Below, in pieces: positions 7,770 to 15,249 of a DNA stretch of 64,000 nt (position 1 is the first letter of the stretch; each line of letters starts with the position of its first letter). Source of the DNA: DAOQAU01 sp035354275 (GTDB taxonomy: Bacteria; Cyanobacteriota; Vampirovibrionia; Gastranaerophilales; Gastranaerophilaceae). The translations under genes and the position numbers were made by a program. Under the pieces are notes generated by a model. It was not told the origin of the DNA. It searched no databases and was given only the letters and a program-made list of their open reading frames with translations. The DNA is taken from assembly GCA_035354275.1 (NCBI GenBank), contig DAOQAU010000001.1, positions 1 through 64,000 of the forward strand, read 5' to 3'.

Positions 7770-10268
7770 TTATTTCACAACTATATTAACAAGTTTTTTG
7801 GGAACGACAATCACTTTGACAATTTCATTGCCGGCAATAAATTCTTTTGCCTTTTCGCAATTTAGCGCAATTTGTTTCATTTTTTCCTGCGATAAATCTT
7901 GCGCCACTTCAACTTTGTCCCTAACTTTTCCGTTAACCTGAACAACCAAAGTAATTGAGCTTGTTTTGGCTAAATTTTCATCCCATTCACACCATTTTTC
8001 ATCATGGATAGAAGTTTTTGCACCCAATGAAGTCCAAATTTCTTCTGTCAAATGCACCGCAACAGGTGACATCAATTTCATCAAAGTCAAAACCGCAAAG
8101 CTGAAGACGTTTTTATCTTCTTGTGAAAAATCTTTTTTCTTGCCTAAATAATCGTAAATAGCGTTAGTCAATTCACGATACTTAGAAATCACCGTATTAA
8201 ACTGGAATTCATTTTGAATATCGTTTGTAATTCCTTTAATCATGATGTGGGTAAATCTTACCAAATCATCGTTTTCTTTTGATAGATTTTCGCTCAATTT
8301 ATAATCAAAAATAATTTTGTCCTGATTGGTTGAAACTAATTTCCAAACGCGGTTTAAGAATTTATAACAGCCTTCAACGCCCGCATCTGACCAGTCAAAA
8401 TCCCTTGCAGGAGGCGAATCGGAGAGGATAAACAGCCTTGCCGTATCAGCCCCGTAGTTTTCAAAAATTTCATCAGGATCAACCGTATTTCCTTTTGATT
8501 TTGACATTTTTGAGCCGTCTTTTAAAACCATTCCCTGAGTTAAAAGATTTTTAAAAGGCTCGTCAAAGCTCAAAAGCCCCATATCACGCATTGCTTTTGT
8601 GAAAAATCTTGAATAAAGCAAGTGCAAAATTGCGTGCTCAATTCCGCCCACATACTGGTCAACGGGAAGCCATTTATCGACAATATTTTTATCAAAACAC
8701 TTTTGACTGTTTTTGGGATCAGCGTATCTTAGATAATACCAGCTTGAACAAATAAATGTATCCATAGTGTCGGTTTCACGCTTTGCATCACCGCCGCATT
8801 TAGGACATTTCGTATCAATAAACGTTTTGGATGTCAAAATGGGCGATTTGCCCGTAACCTTAAAATCAACATCTTCCGGCAACAAGACGGGCAAATCGCC
8901 CTCATTTACCGCCTGAATTCCGCATTTATCGCAATAAACAATCGGAATCGGTGCACCCCAGTAACGTTGACGAGAAATCAACCAATCACGCAGACGGTAT
9001 TGGGTTTTAAATTCGCCAAAACCTCCGTCAGCGGCTTTTTGAGTAATTATTTTTTTGAATTCTTCGTTACTTATTCCGTCATATTCGCCGCAGTTTACCA
9101 TAGTGCCTGATTCAGTATATGCAACAGTTAAACCACTAAAAGAAACGTCATCCTGAACTTGTTTCAGGATCTCATTATTTGCGATGACTTCTTTAATCGG
9201 CAAATTATATTTTTTTGCAAAGTCAAAATCGCGCTCGTCGTGCGCGGGAACCGCCATAACCGCCCCTGTTCCGTATTCGGCTAGCGCATAGTCCGCTGTC
9301 CAAAGCGGGAATTTTTCGCCCGTAAAAGGATTTATGCAATGCGTTCCCAAAGGCACGCCCGTTTTAATTCTTTCTGTCGAAAGCCTTTCGATTTCTGTCA
9401 TTTTACGAGCGTTTTCGCGGTATCTTTCGACTTCTTCTTTGTATTGAGGCAATGTAAGTGCTTCGATGTCTTTGTATTCGGGGGCTACTACAAGATAAGT
9501 TATGCCCAAAGCCGTATCTGGACGTGTTGTATAGACAGGAATTTCCATGTCATATTCTGCGACTTTGAACTTCAAAATCGCCCCTGTTGATTTTCCAATC
9601 CAGTTTGACTGCATAGTTTTAACGTTTTCGCCCCAGCCGTTGAGTTTATCCAAATCTTCAAGAAGCGCTTCGGCATAATCGGTAATTTTCAAAAACCATT
9701 GGGATAAATTTTTCTTTGTAACAACTTCATCGCAACGCCAGCATTTTCCGTCGATTACCTGTTCGTTTGCAAGCACTGTGGCACATTTTTCGCACCAGTT
9801 AACCGCCGCCTCTTTTTTGTAGGCAAGTCCGCGTTTATAAAATTGCAAGAAAAGCCATTGTGTCCATTTGTAGTAATCTGGCTTGCAGGTGGTGACTTCT
9901 CTGTCCCAATCGTAAGAAAGACCGAGCATTTTAAGCTGTTTTGTCATATATTCAATATTTTCATCGGTCCACTGTGCGGGATTTGCACCTTTTTGCATGG
10001 CGGCGTTTTCCGCGGGAAGCCCGAAACTATCCCACCCGATAGGATGTAAAACGTTGAATCCTTGAGCTTTTTTAAAACGTGCAATTACATCTGTTATGGT
10101 GTAATTTCTGACATGCCCCATGTGAAGCCTGCCTGAAGGGTACGGAAACATCGAAAGCGCATAATACTTAGGTTTATCACTATCGGTCGGAGTGGCAAAA
10201 CATTTACATTCCCCCCACTTTTTTTGTAATTTTTTTTCAATTTCCTGCGGAAAATAATGCTCTTTCAA
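7770..10268 (-). CDS. leuS: Leucyl-tRNA synthetase
   Basis: Class I aminoacyl-tRNA synthetase that charges tRNA-Leu in the cytoplasm. From the chosen start it has 832 residues, the usual bacterial length. Motifs: HMGH (HIGH variant) at residues 49-52 within YPSGRLHMGH, a zinc-type Cys cluster (CEKC..CWRC), the CP1 editing domain with TTRPDT, and KMSKS near residue 586. TTG 10268 is preferred as start because GAGGAG sits 8 nt upstream and the product then begins MKEHYFPQEIEKK like other LeuS; the TTG at 10283 would overlap that ribosome binding site. An unusual feature is an in-frame palindromic repeat encoding EILKQVQDDV near residue 365 in the editing domain. An extended -10 (TGCTAAAAT) lies at 10303-10311. 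Confidence 0.97.
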   Translation of the reverse strand: MKEHYFPQEIEKKLQKKWGECKCFATPTDSDKPKYYALSMFPYPSGRLHMGHVRNYTITDVIARFKKAQGFNVLHPIGWDSFGLPAENAAMQKGANPAQWTDENIEYMTKQLKMLGLSYDWDREVTTCKPDYYKWTQWLFLQFYKRGLAYKKEAAVNWCEKCATVLANEQVIDGKCWRCDEVVTKKNLSQWFLKITDYAEALLEDLDKLNGWGENVKTMQSNWIGKSTGAILKFKVAEYDMEIPVYTTRPDTALGITYLVVAPEYKDIEALTLPQYKEEVERYRENARKMTEIERLSTERIKTGVPLGTHCINPFTGEKFPLWTADYALAEYGTGAVMAVPAHDERDFDFAKKYNLPIKEVIANNEILKQVQDDVSFSGLTVAYTESGTMVNCGEYDGISNEEFKKIITQKAADGGFGEFKTQYRLRDWLISRQRYWGAPIPIVYCDKCGIQAVNEGDLPVLLPEDVDFKVTGKSPILTSKTFIDTKCPKCGGDAKRETDTMDTFICSSWYYLRYADPKNSQKCFDKNIVDKWLPVDQYVGGIEHAILHLLYSRFFTKAMRDMGLLSFDEPFKNLLTQGMVLKDGSKMSKSKGNTVDPDEIFENYGADTARLFILSDSPPARDFDWSDAGVEGCYKFLNRVWKLVSTNQDKIIFDYKLSENLSKENDDLVRFTHIMIKGITNDIQNEFQFNTVISKYRELTNAIYDYLGKKKDFSQEDKNVFSFAVLTLMKLMSPVAVHLTEEIWTSLGAKTSIHDEKWCEWDENLAKTSSITLVVQVNGKVRDKVEVAQDLSQEKMKQIALNCEKAKEFIAGNEIVKVIVVPKKLVNIVVK
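9146..9177. repeat. Palindromic repeat inserted in the leuS coding region
   Basis: The core ATCCTGAA-loop-TTCAGGAT is closely related to 61449-61474, with a degenerate relative at 7410-7436. Here it is read in frame on the minus strand as ILKQVQDDV. It sits in a loop of the editing domain where length varies between species. Confidence 0.75.
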
Positions 10269-10368
10269 ATTATTGCTCCTCAACTAATCTTTTGTTAATT
10301 AAATTTTAGCATAAAAATTTTTTAAATAAGGAAAAATTAATCTTGAAGAATATTAAAACTTTAAAAAA

Positions 10369-10520
10369 CTAAGGGCCAAAAGGCGCTGCTGGTGTTGGTG
10401 GACCGGGAGGACCGGGAGGGCTAGGCGGATCAGGAGGAGGTGTAACAGAAAAGTCCTATTGGCAGGCAATGCAACCCCCGGGAGGGCTAGGCGGATCAGG
10501 AGGAGGTGTAACAGGATCTT
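10369..10520. repeat. Tandem duplication at the 3' end of the pilin-like gene
   Basis: A ~38-bp segment encoding VTPPPDPPSPPG occurs twice in the same frame, at about 10411-10452 and 10474-10513, separated by the pilin stop codon TAG at 10456-10458. After that TAG the frame stays open for 28 further codons of the same proline-rich composition and ends at TAG 10369-10371. Confidence 0.7.
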
Positions 10521-11349
10521 CTTCTTCCTCTTCTTCAGGAGGATCTTCAGACAAAGGAGCTGCGGCCAAACTTGAAATATTAGCAAGATAGTCCATTTTC
10601 CAACCTTCTTCTATTATTCTTGCAGCACAATAATTCCCGTCAGTATCGCTTGGAAAACAATGCTGAGCCGTATCACCATTTTTCCAATGACCATTTTCTT
10701 GATCGTCTATTCCTCCACTTGGATATAACAAAGGTCCCTTACCATTTGTAATATAAAAACGAAATATATCTTTACCCATATTATTGGGAGGTTTAAGCCC
10801 ATTTAAATCAATATACAATTCGCCACAAACTTGTTCCATATTTTGAGTTACGCCCGTGCTCATAGAAGATGAACAGTTATTATGATTATTTTTTAAAATA
10901 AAAGCAATTCCATCCGCACTAATGAAACGGTAAAACCCGCTTGAAATTTTTGCATAGTCATCTGTTCTGGCTAAACTTCCATCGTAAGAATCGCTAACAC
11001 TTTCAGAAAAACAACCTAGAGTATTTGTTTCACAATTTTTCAAAACGTTAAAATGCTTAACAAGCTCAGTACCAAGCGTTTGGCTAGTAGTCCCCACCTT
11101 AAAAAGACCGGTGCAAATCAAATCACCGGTGCAAGTAAAATCATGAGCCGTTCCTATTAAAGCTTGATTAAATTGAGTATAAGCTTTTTTTAATCCTGAC
11201 AAAAATTTTTGCTGTTCAAAATACCCCAACAAAATAGGAATTGTAACTGCGGCAATTAAACCAATAATTAAAAGAGTCAACAAGACTTCAGGCAAAGTAA
11301 AAGCCGGTTTCTTTTTTGTTTTTAAAATAAAACTATTCTTACAAAACAT
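10456..11349 (-). CDS. Type IV pilin/pseudopilin-like protein with Pro-rich tail
   Basis: A 297-residue protein with a class III (prepilin) signal: basic leader KTKKKPA, then FTLPEVLLTLLIIGLIAAVTIP, with Glu at mature position +5 and A instead of the usual G before the cleavage site. The rest is a cysteine-containing globular domain. It holds the motif IDLNGLKPPNNMGKDIF shared with the products at 23665-24438 and 56327-56935, and the near-terminal EEGWKMDY. An acidic then proline-rich extension (PPEEEEEEDPVTPPPDPPSPP) ends in a Cys pair. It is probably exported and assembled by the type IV pilus or type II secretion machinery; whether it is a major or minor pilin is unknown. Downstream in-frame sequence repeats the tail. 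Confidence 0.8.
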   Translation of the reverse strand: MFCKNSFILKTKKKPAFTLPEVLLTLLIIGLIAAVTIPILLGYFEQQKFLSGLKKAYTQFNQALIGTAHDFTCTGDLICTGLFKVGTTSQTLGTELVKHFNVLKNCETNTLGCFSESVSDSYDGSLARTDDYAKISSGFYRFISADGIAFILKNNHNNCSSSMSTGVTQNMEQVCGELYIDLNGLKPPNNMGKDIFRFYITNGKGPLLYPSGGIDDQENGHWKNGDTAQHCFPSDTDGNYCAARIIEEGWKMDYLANISSLAAAPLSEDPPEEEEEEDPVTPPPDPPSPPGGCIACQ

Positions 11350-11393
11350 AACTTGATTGAATATAACATAAATTTATAACTTATTCTATTGCC

Positions 11394-11426
11394 CAAGCAG
11401 GCTATAAGACATTTATAGCCTGCTTG
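11394..11426. promoter_or_regulatory. Perfect inverted repeat between divergent promoters
   Basis: Arms CAAGCAGGCTATAA / TTATAGCCTGCTTG (14 bp, no mismatch) around a 5-nt loop. It lies upstream of both the pilin-like gene and the deaminase gene, so it cannot terminate either. It is a candidate operator or a small palindromic repeat. Confidence 0.45.
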
Positions 11427-11450
11427 CCCCAGTTATTATTTATATTTTTA

Positions 11451-11459
11451 TGATACAAT
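11451..11459 (+). promoter_or_regulatory. Extended -10 promoter of the deaminase gene
   Basis: TGATACAAT fits TGnTATAAT with one mismatch. It is followed by GAGGA at 11471-11475 and the ATG at 11483. Confidence 0.45.
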
Positions 11460-11482
11460 ATAAGAAAAAAGAGGATTAAATT

Positions 11483-11941
11483 ATGAGCATAAAACCCTGG
11501 ATAGAATATTTTTTGGATTTGGCAAAAACCTGCGCATCACGTTCAAACTGCATAAGAGCGCAAGTCGGTGCTGTAATTGTAGGCGATGATAAAAAAATTA
11601 AAGCAACAGGCTACAACGGAACGCCTTCAAAAGTTCAATCTTGTTATGAAAGAGGCGAATGCTACCGCATTAAAAATAATATTCCTTCGGGAACGCGCTA
11701 TGAAACCTGCCGCTCAATCCATGCCGAACAAAATGCCATAATTCAGGCAGGACAAGACCGCTGTATGGATGCGACAATGTATATCTGGGGACACGATTTT
11801 ATCTGCATTCTTTGTAAAAGGTTTATAGTTCAGTCGGGAATTAAAGAAGTCTATCTCAGAAAAGACGAAAACTCACCAATCTTAAAAATTTCTGTCGAAG
11901 ACATAAGAAAAGAGCTTGAGGCTGAGCCTCAGTTGGTTTAA
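11483..11941 (+). CDS. dCMP/cytidine deaminase family protein (ComEB-like)
   Basis: A 152-residue zinc-dependent deaminase. The zinc ligands are visible: His80 and catalytic Glu82 in SIHAEQNAI, and Cys108 and Cys111 in CILC. The substrate-proximal N-terminal region has SRSNCIRAQVGAVIV and GYNGTPS, as in dCMP deaminases, which convert dCMP to dUMP for thymidylate synthesis. The usual PCxxC is CILC here, with the proline missing. It stands alone with its own promoter. An alternative is a related ComE operon-type deaminase of unknown substrate. Confidence 0.88.
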   Translation: MSIKPWIEYFLDLAKTCASRSNCIRAQVGAVIVGDDKKIKATGYNGTPSKVQSCYERGECYRIKNNIPSGTRYETCRSIHAEQNAIIQAGQDRCMDATMYIWGHDFICILCKRFIVQSGIKEVYLRKDENSPILKISVEDIRKELEAEPQLV

Positions 11942-11943
11942 AA

Positions 11944-11972
11944 AGTGAACAGTGAACTGTGAACGGTGAACT
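11944..11972. repeat. Heptanucleotide tandem repeat (GTGAACn)4
   Basis: Four consecutive period-7 units, GTGAAC plus a variable base, directly after the deaminase stop codon. Same family as the repeats at 6387, 13924, 35046, 45861, 53487 and 58896. Confidence 0.75.
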
Positions 11973-12026
11973 GAGACTATAGGACTATAAGTTTATTTTG
12001 CCTCGCACTTCGCATTTTTACCTATC

Positions 12027-12080
12027 GAGGATACCGAAAAATTCGAAAAATTGTCATTTTTCGAATTTTTCGGTATCCTC
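12027..12080. repeat. Perfect 25-bp inverted repeat with a 4-nt loop
   Basis: The 25-base arms run 12027-12051 and 12056-12080, beginning GAGGATACCGAAAAATTCG and matching base for base around the loop TGTC. It sits in the 360-bp spacer between the deaminase and Ycf45/R3H genes. It may terminate the deaminase transcript, though no T-run follows. Confidence 0.7.
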
Positions 12081-12222
12081 ATCGCACATATTTAACCTTA
12101 ACAATGCTTTACATTTCCCAAAAGTGTCTAAAATACACGCTTTTAGCTGTGTTGTTTTTATAAAGATATGTAACAATTACTCCTTTATTCATATTACAAG
12201 AGGAGTTAATGATTTGAAAAAG

Positions 12223-12231
12223 TGGTATAAT
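12223..12231 (+). promoter_or_regulatory. Extended -10 promoter of the Ycf45/R3H gene
   Basis: TGGTATAAT is a perfect TGnTATAAT, about 72 bp upstream of the ATG at 12304. No -35 at the standard distance is obvious. Confidence 0.5.
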
Positions 12232-12303
12232 ATTAGTAGAATAATTGTACAAGTGACAAATCGATAGATTTAAGCAGCCCGCAAGCGAAAGGTTGGCTAA
12301 TAT

Positions 12304-13914
12304 ATGACAGACGTGCAATTTCACAGTGATCTGGATAGATTAATTGAAATTCTGCCTAAAAAAATAACGAAGCACATAACTTATGAAAACATGGACGATG
12401 TAATAGAAATAGTGCTGGACATAAGCCGTTTACCGGAAGTCCGACACTCGGGAGGAAGGATTGAGTCTCTTGGCGTTGAGCCGATAACGGATGAGGACAT
12501 TAACTATATAACTCAAAGGGTACAGGAATTTACTTCCGATAACCGTTCAGGAATCCCCGGAACACTCCACAGAATAAGCGCAATAAGAAACCGTCAAGGA
12601 AAAATAATCGGTCTTACTTGCAGGATAGGTCGAGTCGTTACGGGGACTATTTCATGTATAAAGGATTTTGTGACTCAAGGAAAAAGTATTTTATTCCTTG
12701 GTCGCCCTGGGGTTGGTAAAACCACAAAATTAAGAGAAATTTCGCGCCTTATGGCAGATGAATTGGGCAAAAGAGTTATTGTAGTAGATACTTCAAACGA
12801 AATTGCAGGTGACGGAGATTATCCTCACCCGGCGATAGGAAAAGCCCGCAGAATGCAGGTAAGACAGCCGGAATACCAAAAAGACATTATGATAGAAGCT
12901 GTTGAAAACCACACACCTGAAGTAATTGTAGTTGATGAAATCGGAACAGAAGCAGAGGCTCAAGCTGCAAGAACCATTGCAGAGCGCGGGGTTATGCTCA
13001 TTGCAACCGCACACGGAAACAGCTTGGAAAATCTTATTAAAAACCCAACTTTATCGGATTTGGTAGGCTCAATCCAATCTGTAACACTGGGAGATGATGA
13101 GGCAAAACGCAGGGGTAGCCAAAAAACAGTTCTCGAAAGAGAAAAACAGCCCACTTTTGATATAGTAATCGAAATAATAGACAGAAACACTTTAGCGGTT
13201 TACAAAGATGCCGCCGAAGCCGTTGACTACATTTTGCGCGGCTGGCCGATAAGACCCGAAATAAGAAAAGTTGACCAAAATTACAGCGAAAAAACCACTG
13301 AAACAGTTTCAAATAAAATTTCACAGCTTGAACAAAAAGCCCTTCCGCACGCTGAAGACAGCTTAAAATTCAGTTTTTCAAGACAAAATTACGTAAAAGA
13401 AGTTAAAAATTTCAAGAAAATTTATATCTATGCGGTTTCAAGAAGTATAGTCGAAAAAGTTATTGAAAGACTTGACCTTAACGCGGAAATTACAAGAAAC
13501 GTAGAAGATGCAGATATAGTGCTTGCCCACAAGAATTTTGCAAAGGGCGGGGCTAAAGTTTTAAGCACGGCAAACGATTACAGAATACAGGTCTTTTACG
13601 TAAAAACAAACTCTATGGCACAAATTCAAAAAGTGATAAAAGAGGCCCTTGGAATTCAACAGGACACTTCAGAAACGCTTCAAGGCTACTATGACGAAGC
13701 AGAAAGAGCTTTAGATGAAGCCAAAGCTGCGATAGCAAAAATACTTGAAGGTGAAGAACACATTGAACTTCAGCCTCAAAATCAGCAGATAAGAAAGCTT
13801 CAGCACGAACTGGTCGAACAACACAACCTAGCCAGCCAAAGTGTGGGAGAAGGCGAACAAAGACATTTGAAGATTGTGGGCGGCAAGGACTTTAAAGAAA
13901 AAAATGCAAGTTGA
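12304..13914 (+). CDS. Ycf45-type AAA ATPase with C-terminal R3H domain
   Basis: A 536-residue protein. Residues 1-120 form the Ycf45/SpoIIIAA-like N-terminal region. The ATPase core has Walker A GRPGVGKTT at 133-141, DTSNEIAGDGD, Walker B VIVVDEIGTEAEA and ATAHGNSLENLIKNPTLSDL. After a charged linker the C-terminus carries an R3H single-stranded nucleic-acid-binding motif (IRKLQHELVEQHNL, R-x3-H). This combination is characteristic of Cyanobacteria and plastids (ycf45), and its function is unknown, probably nucleic-acid related. Start ATG has AAAGG ~10 nt upstream. A hairpin terminator follows. Confidence 0.9.
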   Translation: MTDVQFHSDLDRLIEILPKKITKHITYENMDDVIEIVLDISRLPEVRHSGGRIESLGVEPITDEDINYITQRVQEFTSDNRSGIPGTLHRISAIRNRQGKIIGLTCRIGRVVTGTISCIKDFVTQGKSILFLGRPGVGKTTKLREISRLMADELGKRVIVVDTSNEIAGDGDYPHPAIGKARRMQVRQPEYQKDIMIEAVENHTPEVIVVDEIGTEAEAQAARTIAERGVMLIATAHGNSLENLIKNPTLSDLVGSIQSVTLGDDEAKRRGSQKTVLEREKQPTFDIVIEIIDRNTLAVYKDAAEAVDYILRGWPIRPEIRKVDQNYSEKTTETVSNKISQLEQKALPHAEDSLKFSFSRQNYVKEVKNFKKIYIYAVSRSIVEKVIERLDLNAEITRNVEDADIVLAHKNFAKGGAKVLSTANDYRIQVFYVKTNSMAQIQKVIKEALGIQQDTSETLQGYYDEAERALDEAKAAIAKILEGEEHIELQPQNQQIRKLQHELVEQHNLASQSVGEGEQRHLKIVGGKDFKEKNAS

Positions 13915-13946
13915 AAATAATTAGTGTGTGGTGAATAGTGAAGACG

Positions 13947-13971
13947 GGCGCCGGACTTTCAGTCCGGTGCC
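13947..13971 (+). terminator. Terminator of the Ycf45/R3H gene
   Basis: 11-bp GC-rich stem (GGCGCCGGACT / AGTCCGGTGCC, one G-T) with loop TTC, followed by GTTGTTTTGTT. Confidence 0.65.
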
Positions 13972-13983
13972 GTTGTTTTGTTA

Positions 13984-14080
13984 TGTCTTTGCGAGGAGAA
14001 ACAAAGTTTCGACGAAGCAATCTAAAATAAAAGAATTTTTGGATTGCTTCGTCGTGCCAAGGCACTTCTCGCAACGACGC
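13984..14080. repeat. ~95-bp palindromic dispersed repeat (TTGCGAG family)
   Basis: Nested inverted pairs: outer GTCTTTGCGAG.. with ..CTCGCAACGAC, inner CGACGAAGCAAT (14010-14021) with ATTGCTTCGTCG (14043-14054), plus a small GTGCC/GGCAC hairpin. The element at 24487-24633 belongs to the same family. No coding capacity. Confidence 0.75.
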
Positions 14081-14137
14081 GGGTGGTTGAGAATTAATTG
14101 GAAAATACGTTTACCTTACTCCGCTTCAAAGAGAAAA

Positions 14138-14162
14138 CGCCGGCTCTTAAAAAGAGCCGGCG
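14138..14162 (-). terminator. Flagellin terminator
   Basis: Perfect 11-bp stem CGCCGGCTCTT/AAGAGCCGGCG with a 3-nt loop, followed on the minus strand by TTTTCTCTTT, 27 bp past the flagellin stop. Confidence 0.8.
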
Positions 14163-14188
14163 CGGAGAGAATCTCGACTTTGAAGTCT

Positions 14189-15070
14189 TTATTGTAGAAG
14201 TTTAAGAGCGATTGAAGGAAGCTGGTTAGCTTGAGTCAGGATACTTGCTGATGTTTGTTGCAGTATCTGGTATTTGACTAAGTCCGAACTTGTTGATGCA
14301 ATATCAGCATCCAATATCCTTGAATTGGTTTCAGACAAGTTTTGGTTCATAACAGTCAAGTTGCTTGAAGTTGCTGCCAATCTGTTACCGTATGCACCTA
14401 AGAGAGCTCTTTTTGAGCTTAATGAAGTTATTGCCGTATCAAGTCTGTCCATATAATCTCTGATATCCGAAGTGCTCCAAGTTTCTCCTGTAGTGGAATC
14501 CGGAATTATAATACCTTTAGGATCATCTACGTTACCTACAGGGTTACCCAAGACAGATATGTGAACATCTGCCAGTGCAGGGCCTATGTCTAAAGCGTTT
14601 GTAGCTTCATCTGAATTTGCACCGATTTGTAAAGACAAAGATGTTTTTGAGCCGTCTAAAAGTTTAACCCCGTTAAAGGTAGTAGATTCTGATATGTTGT
14701 TAATGTCTTTAAGACGTTGCTTAATCTCTTGCAAAATGTTATTTTTATCTGATGCCGTATAAGTTTCGTTTGCCGCCTGAACGCACAGTTCGCGAATCCT
14801 TTGAAGGTGGTTTGTAACTGTAATTTCGCCGCCTTCTGCAACGTTTAGAAGGTTTTGACCGTTTGCTATGTTAGAAATAGCTTTACTGTTACCGTTAAGT
14901 TGTGTTTTAATACTTTCAGAAATTGATAAACCTGCTGCGTCATCGCTTGCGCGGTTGATTCTCAATCCTGAAGAAATCTGTTCCATTGCTTTTTGATAAG
15001 CTTCCGTATTCTTAGATAAGTTGTTCTGAGCAACTAATGAAGATACGTTTGTGTTAATTGTTACTGCCAT
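14189..15070 (-). CDS. fliC: Flagellin
   Basis: A 293-residue filament protein. The conserved N-terminal D0/D1 helix is INTNVSSLVAQNNLSKN, then ISSGLRINRASDDAAGLSIS. The conserved C-terminal helix is SRILDADIASTSSDLVKYQI, ending LTQANQLPSIALKLL. The variable centre (about residues 140-200) is short, so the D2/D3 part is reduced. It is secreted by the flagellar type III system and polymerises outside the cell. It has a strong ribosome binding site (AGGAGAG), its own terminator and a sigma-28-like promoter. No other flagellar gene is in the window. Confidence 0.95.
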   Translation of the reverse strand: MAVTINTNVSSLVAQNNLSKNTEAYQKAMEQISSGLRINRASDDAAGLSISESIKTQLNGNSKAISNIANGQNLLNVAEGGEITVTNHLQRIRELCVQAANETYTASDKNNILQEIKQRLKDINNISESTTFNGVKLLDGSKTSLSLQIGANSDEATNALDIGPALADVHISVLGNPVGNVDDPKGIIIPDSTTGETWSTSDIRDYMDRLDTAITSLSSKRALLGAYGNRLAATSSNLTVMNQNLSETNSRILDADIASTSSDLVKYQILQQTSASILTQANQLPSIALKLLQ

Positions 15071-15103
15071 GATTTTTCTCTCCTATTTTTTACCACAATG
15101 CAA

Positions 15104-15131
15104 ATATCGATTTTATACAAATCAAACTTTA
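15104..15131 (-). promoter_or_regulatory. Sigma-28 (FliA)-like promoter of flagellin
   Basis: On the minus strand TAAAGTTT, 12 bases, then ATCGATAT resembles the FliA consensus TAAAGTTT-N11-GCCGATAA. It lies about 35 bp upstream of the flagellin ATG. Spacing is one base longer than consensus and the -10 is imperfect. Confidence 0.5.
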
Positions 15132-15249
15132 GTATAGTTTTTTGTATTTTTTTAATACAAAATTACCTAAAAAGCTTGCTATATAAAGTTTTTGCGTGTA
15201 TCATACTAAAGTATAAAATATCCACCGTTTAAAGTAGAAAGGAATTGTT

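Noticed and set aside
10269..10352. T-box leader upstream of leuS
   Set aside because: The spacer is too short and shows no specifier stem or T-box sequence; an ordinary extended -10 is present.
10456..10458. TAG as a reassigned sense codon
   Set aside because: Other genes in the window (for example those ending at 4470 and 44866) terminate normally at TAG, so the standard bacterial code holds.
10353..10586. A 77-codon open frame overlapping the pilin 3' end in another frame
   Set aside because: Leu/Pro-rich shadow of the duplicated Pro tail; no ribosome binding site.
12109..12324. Minus-strand 71-codon frame before the Ycf45/R3H gene
   Set aside because: It crosses that gene's promoter and start, with no ribosome binding site or recognisable domain.
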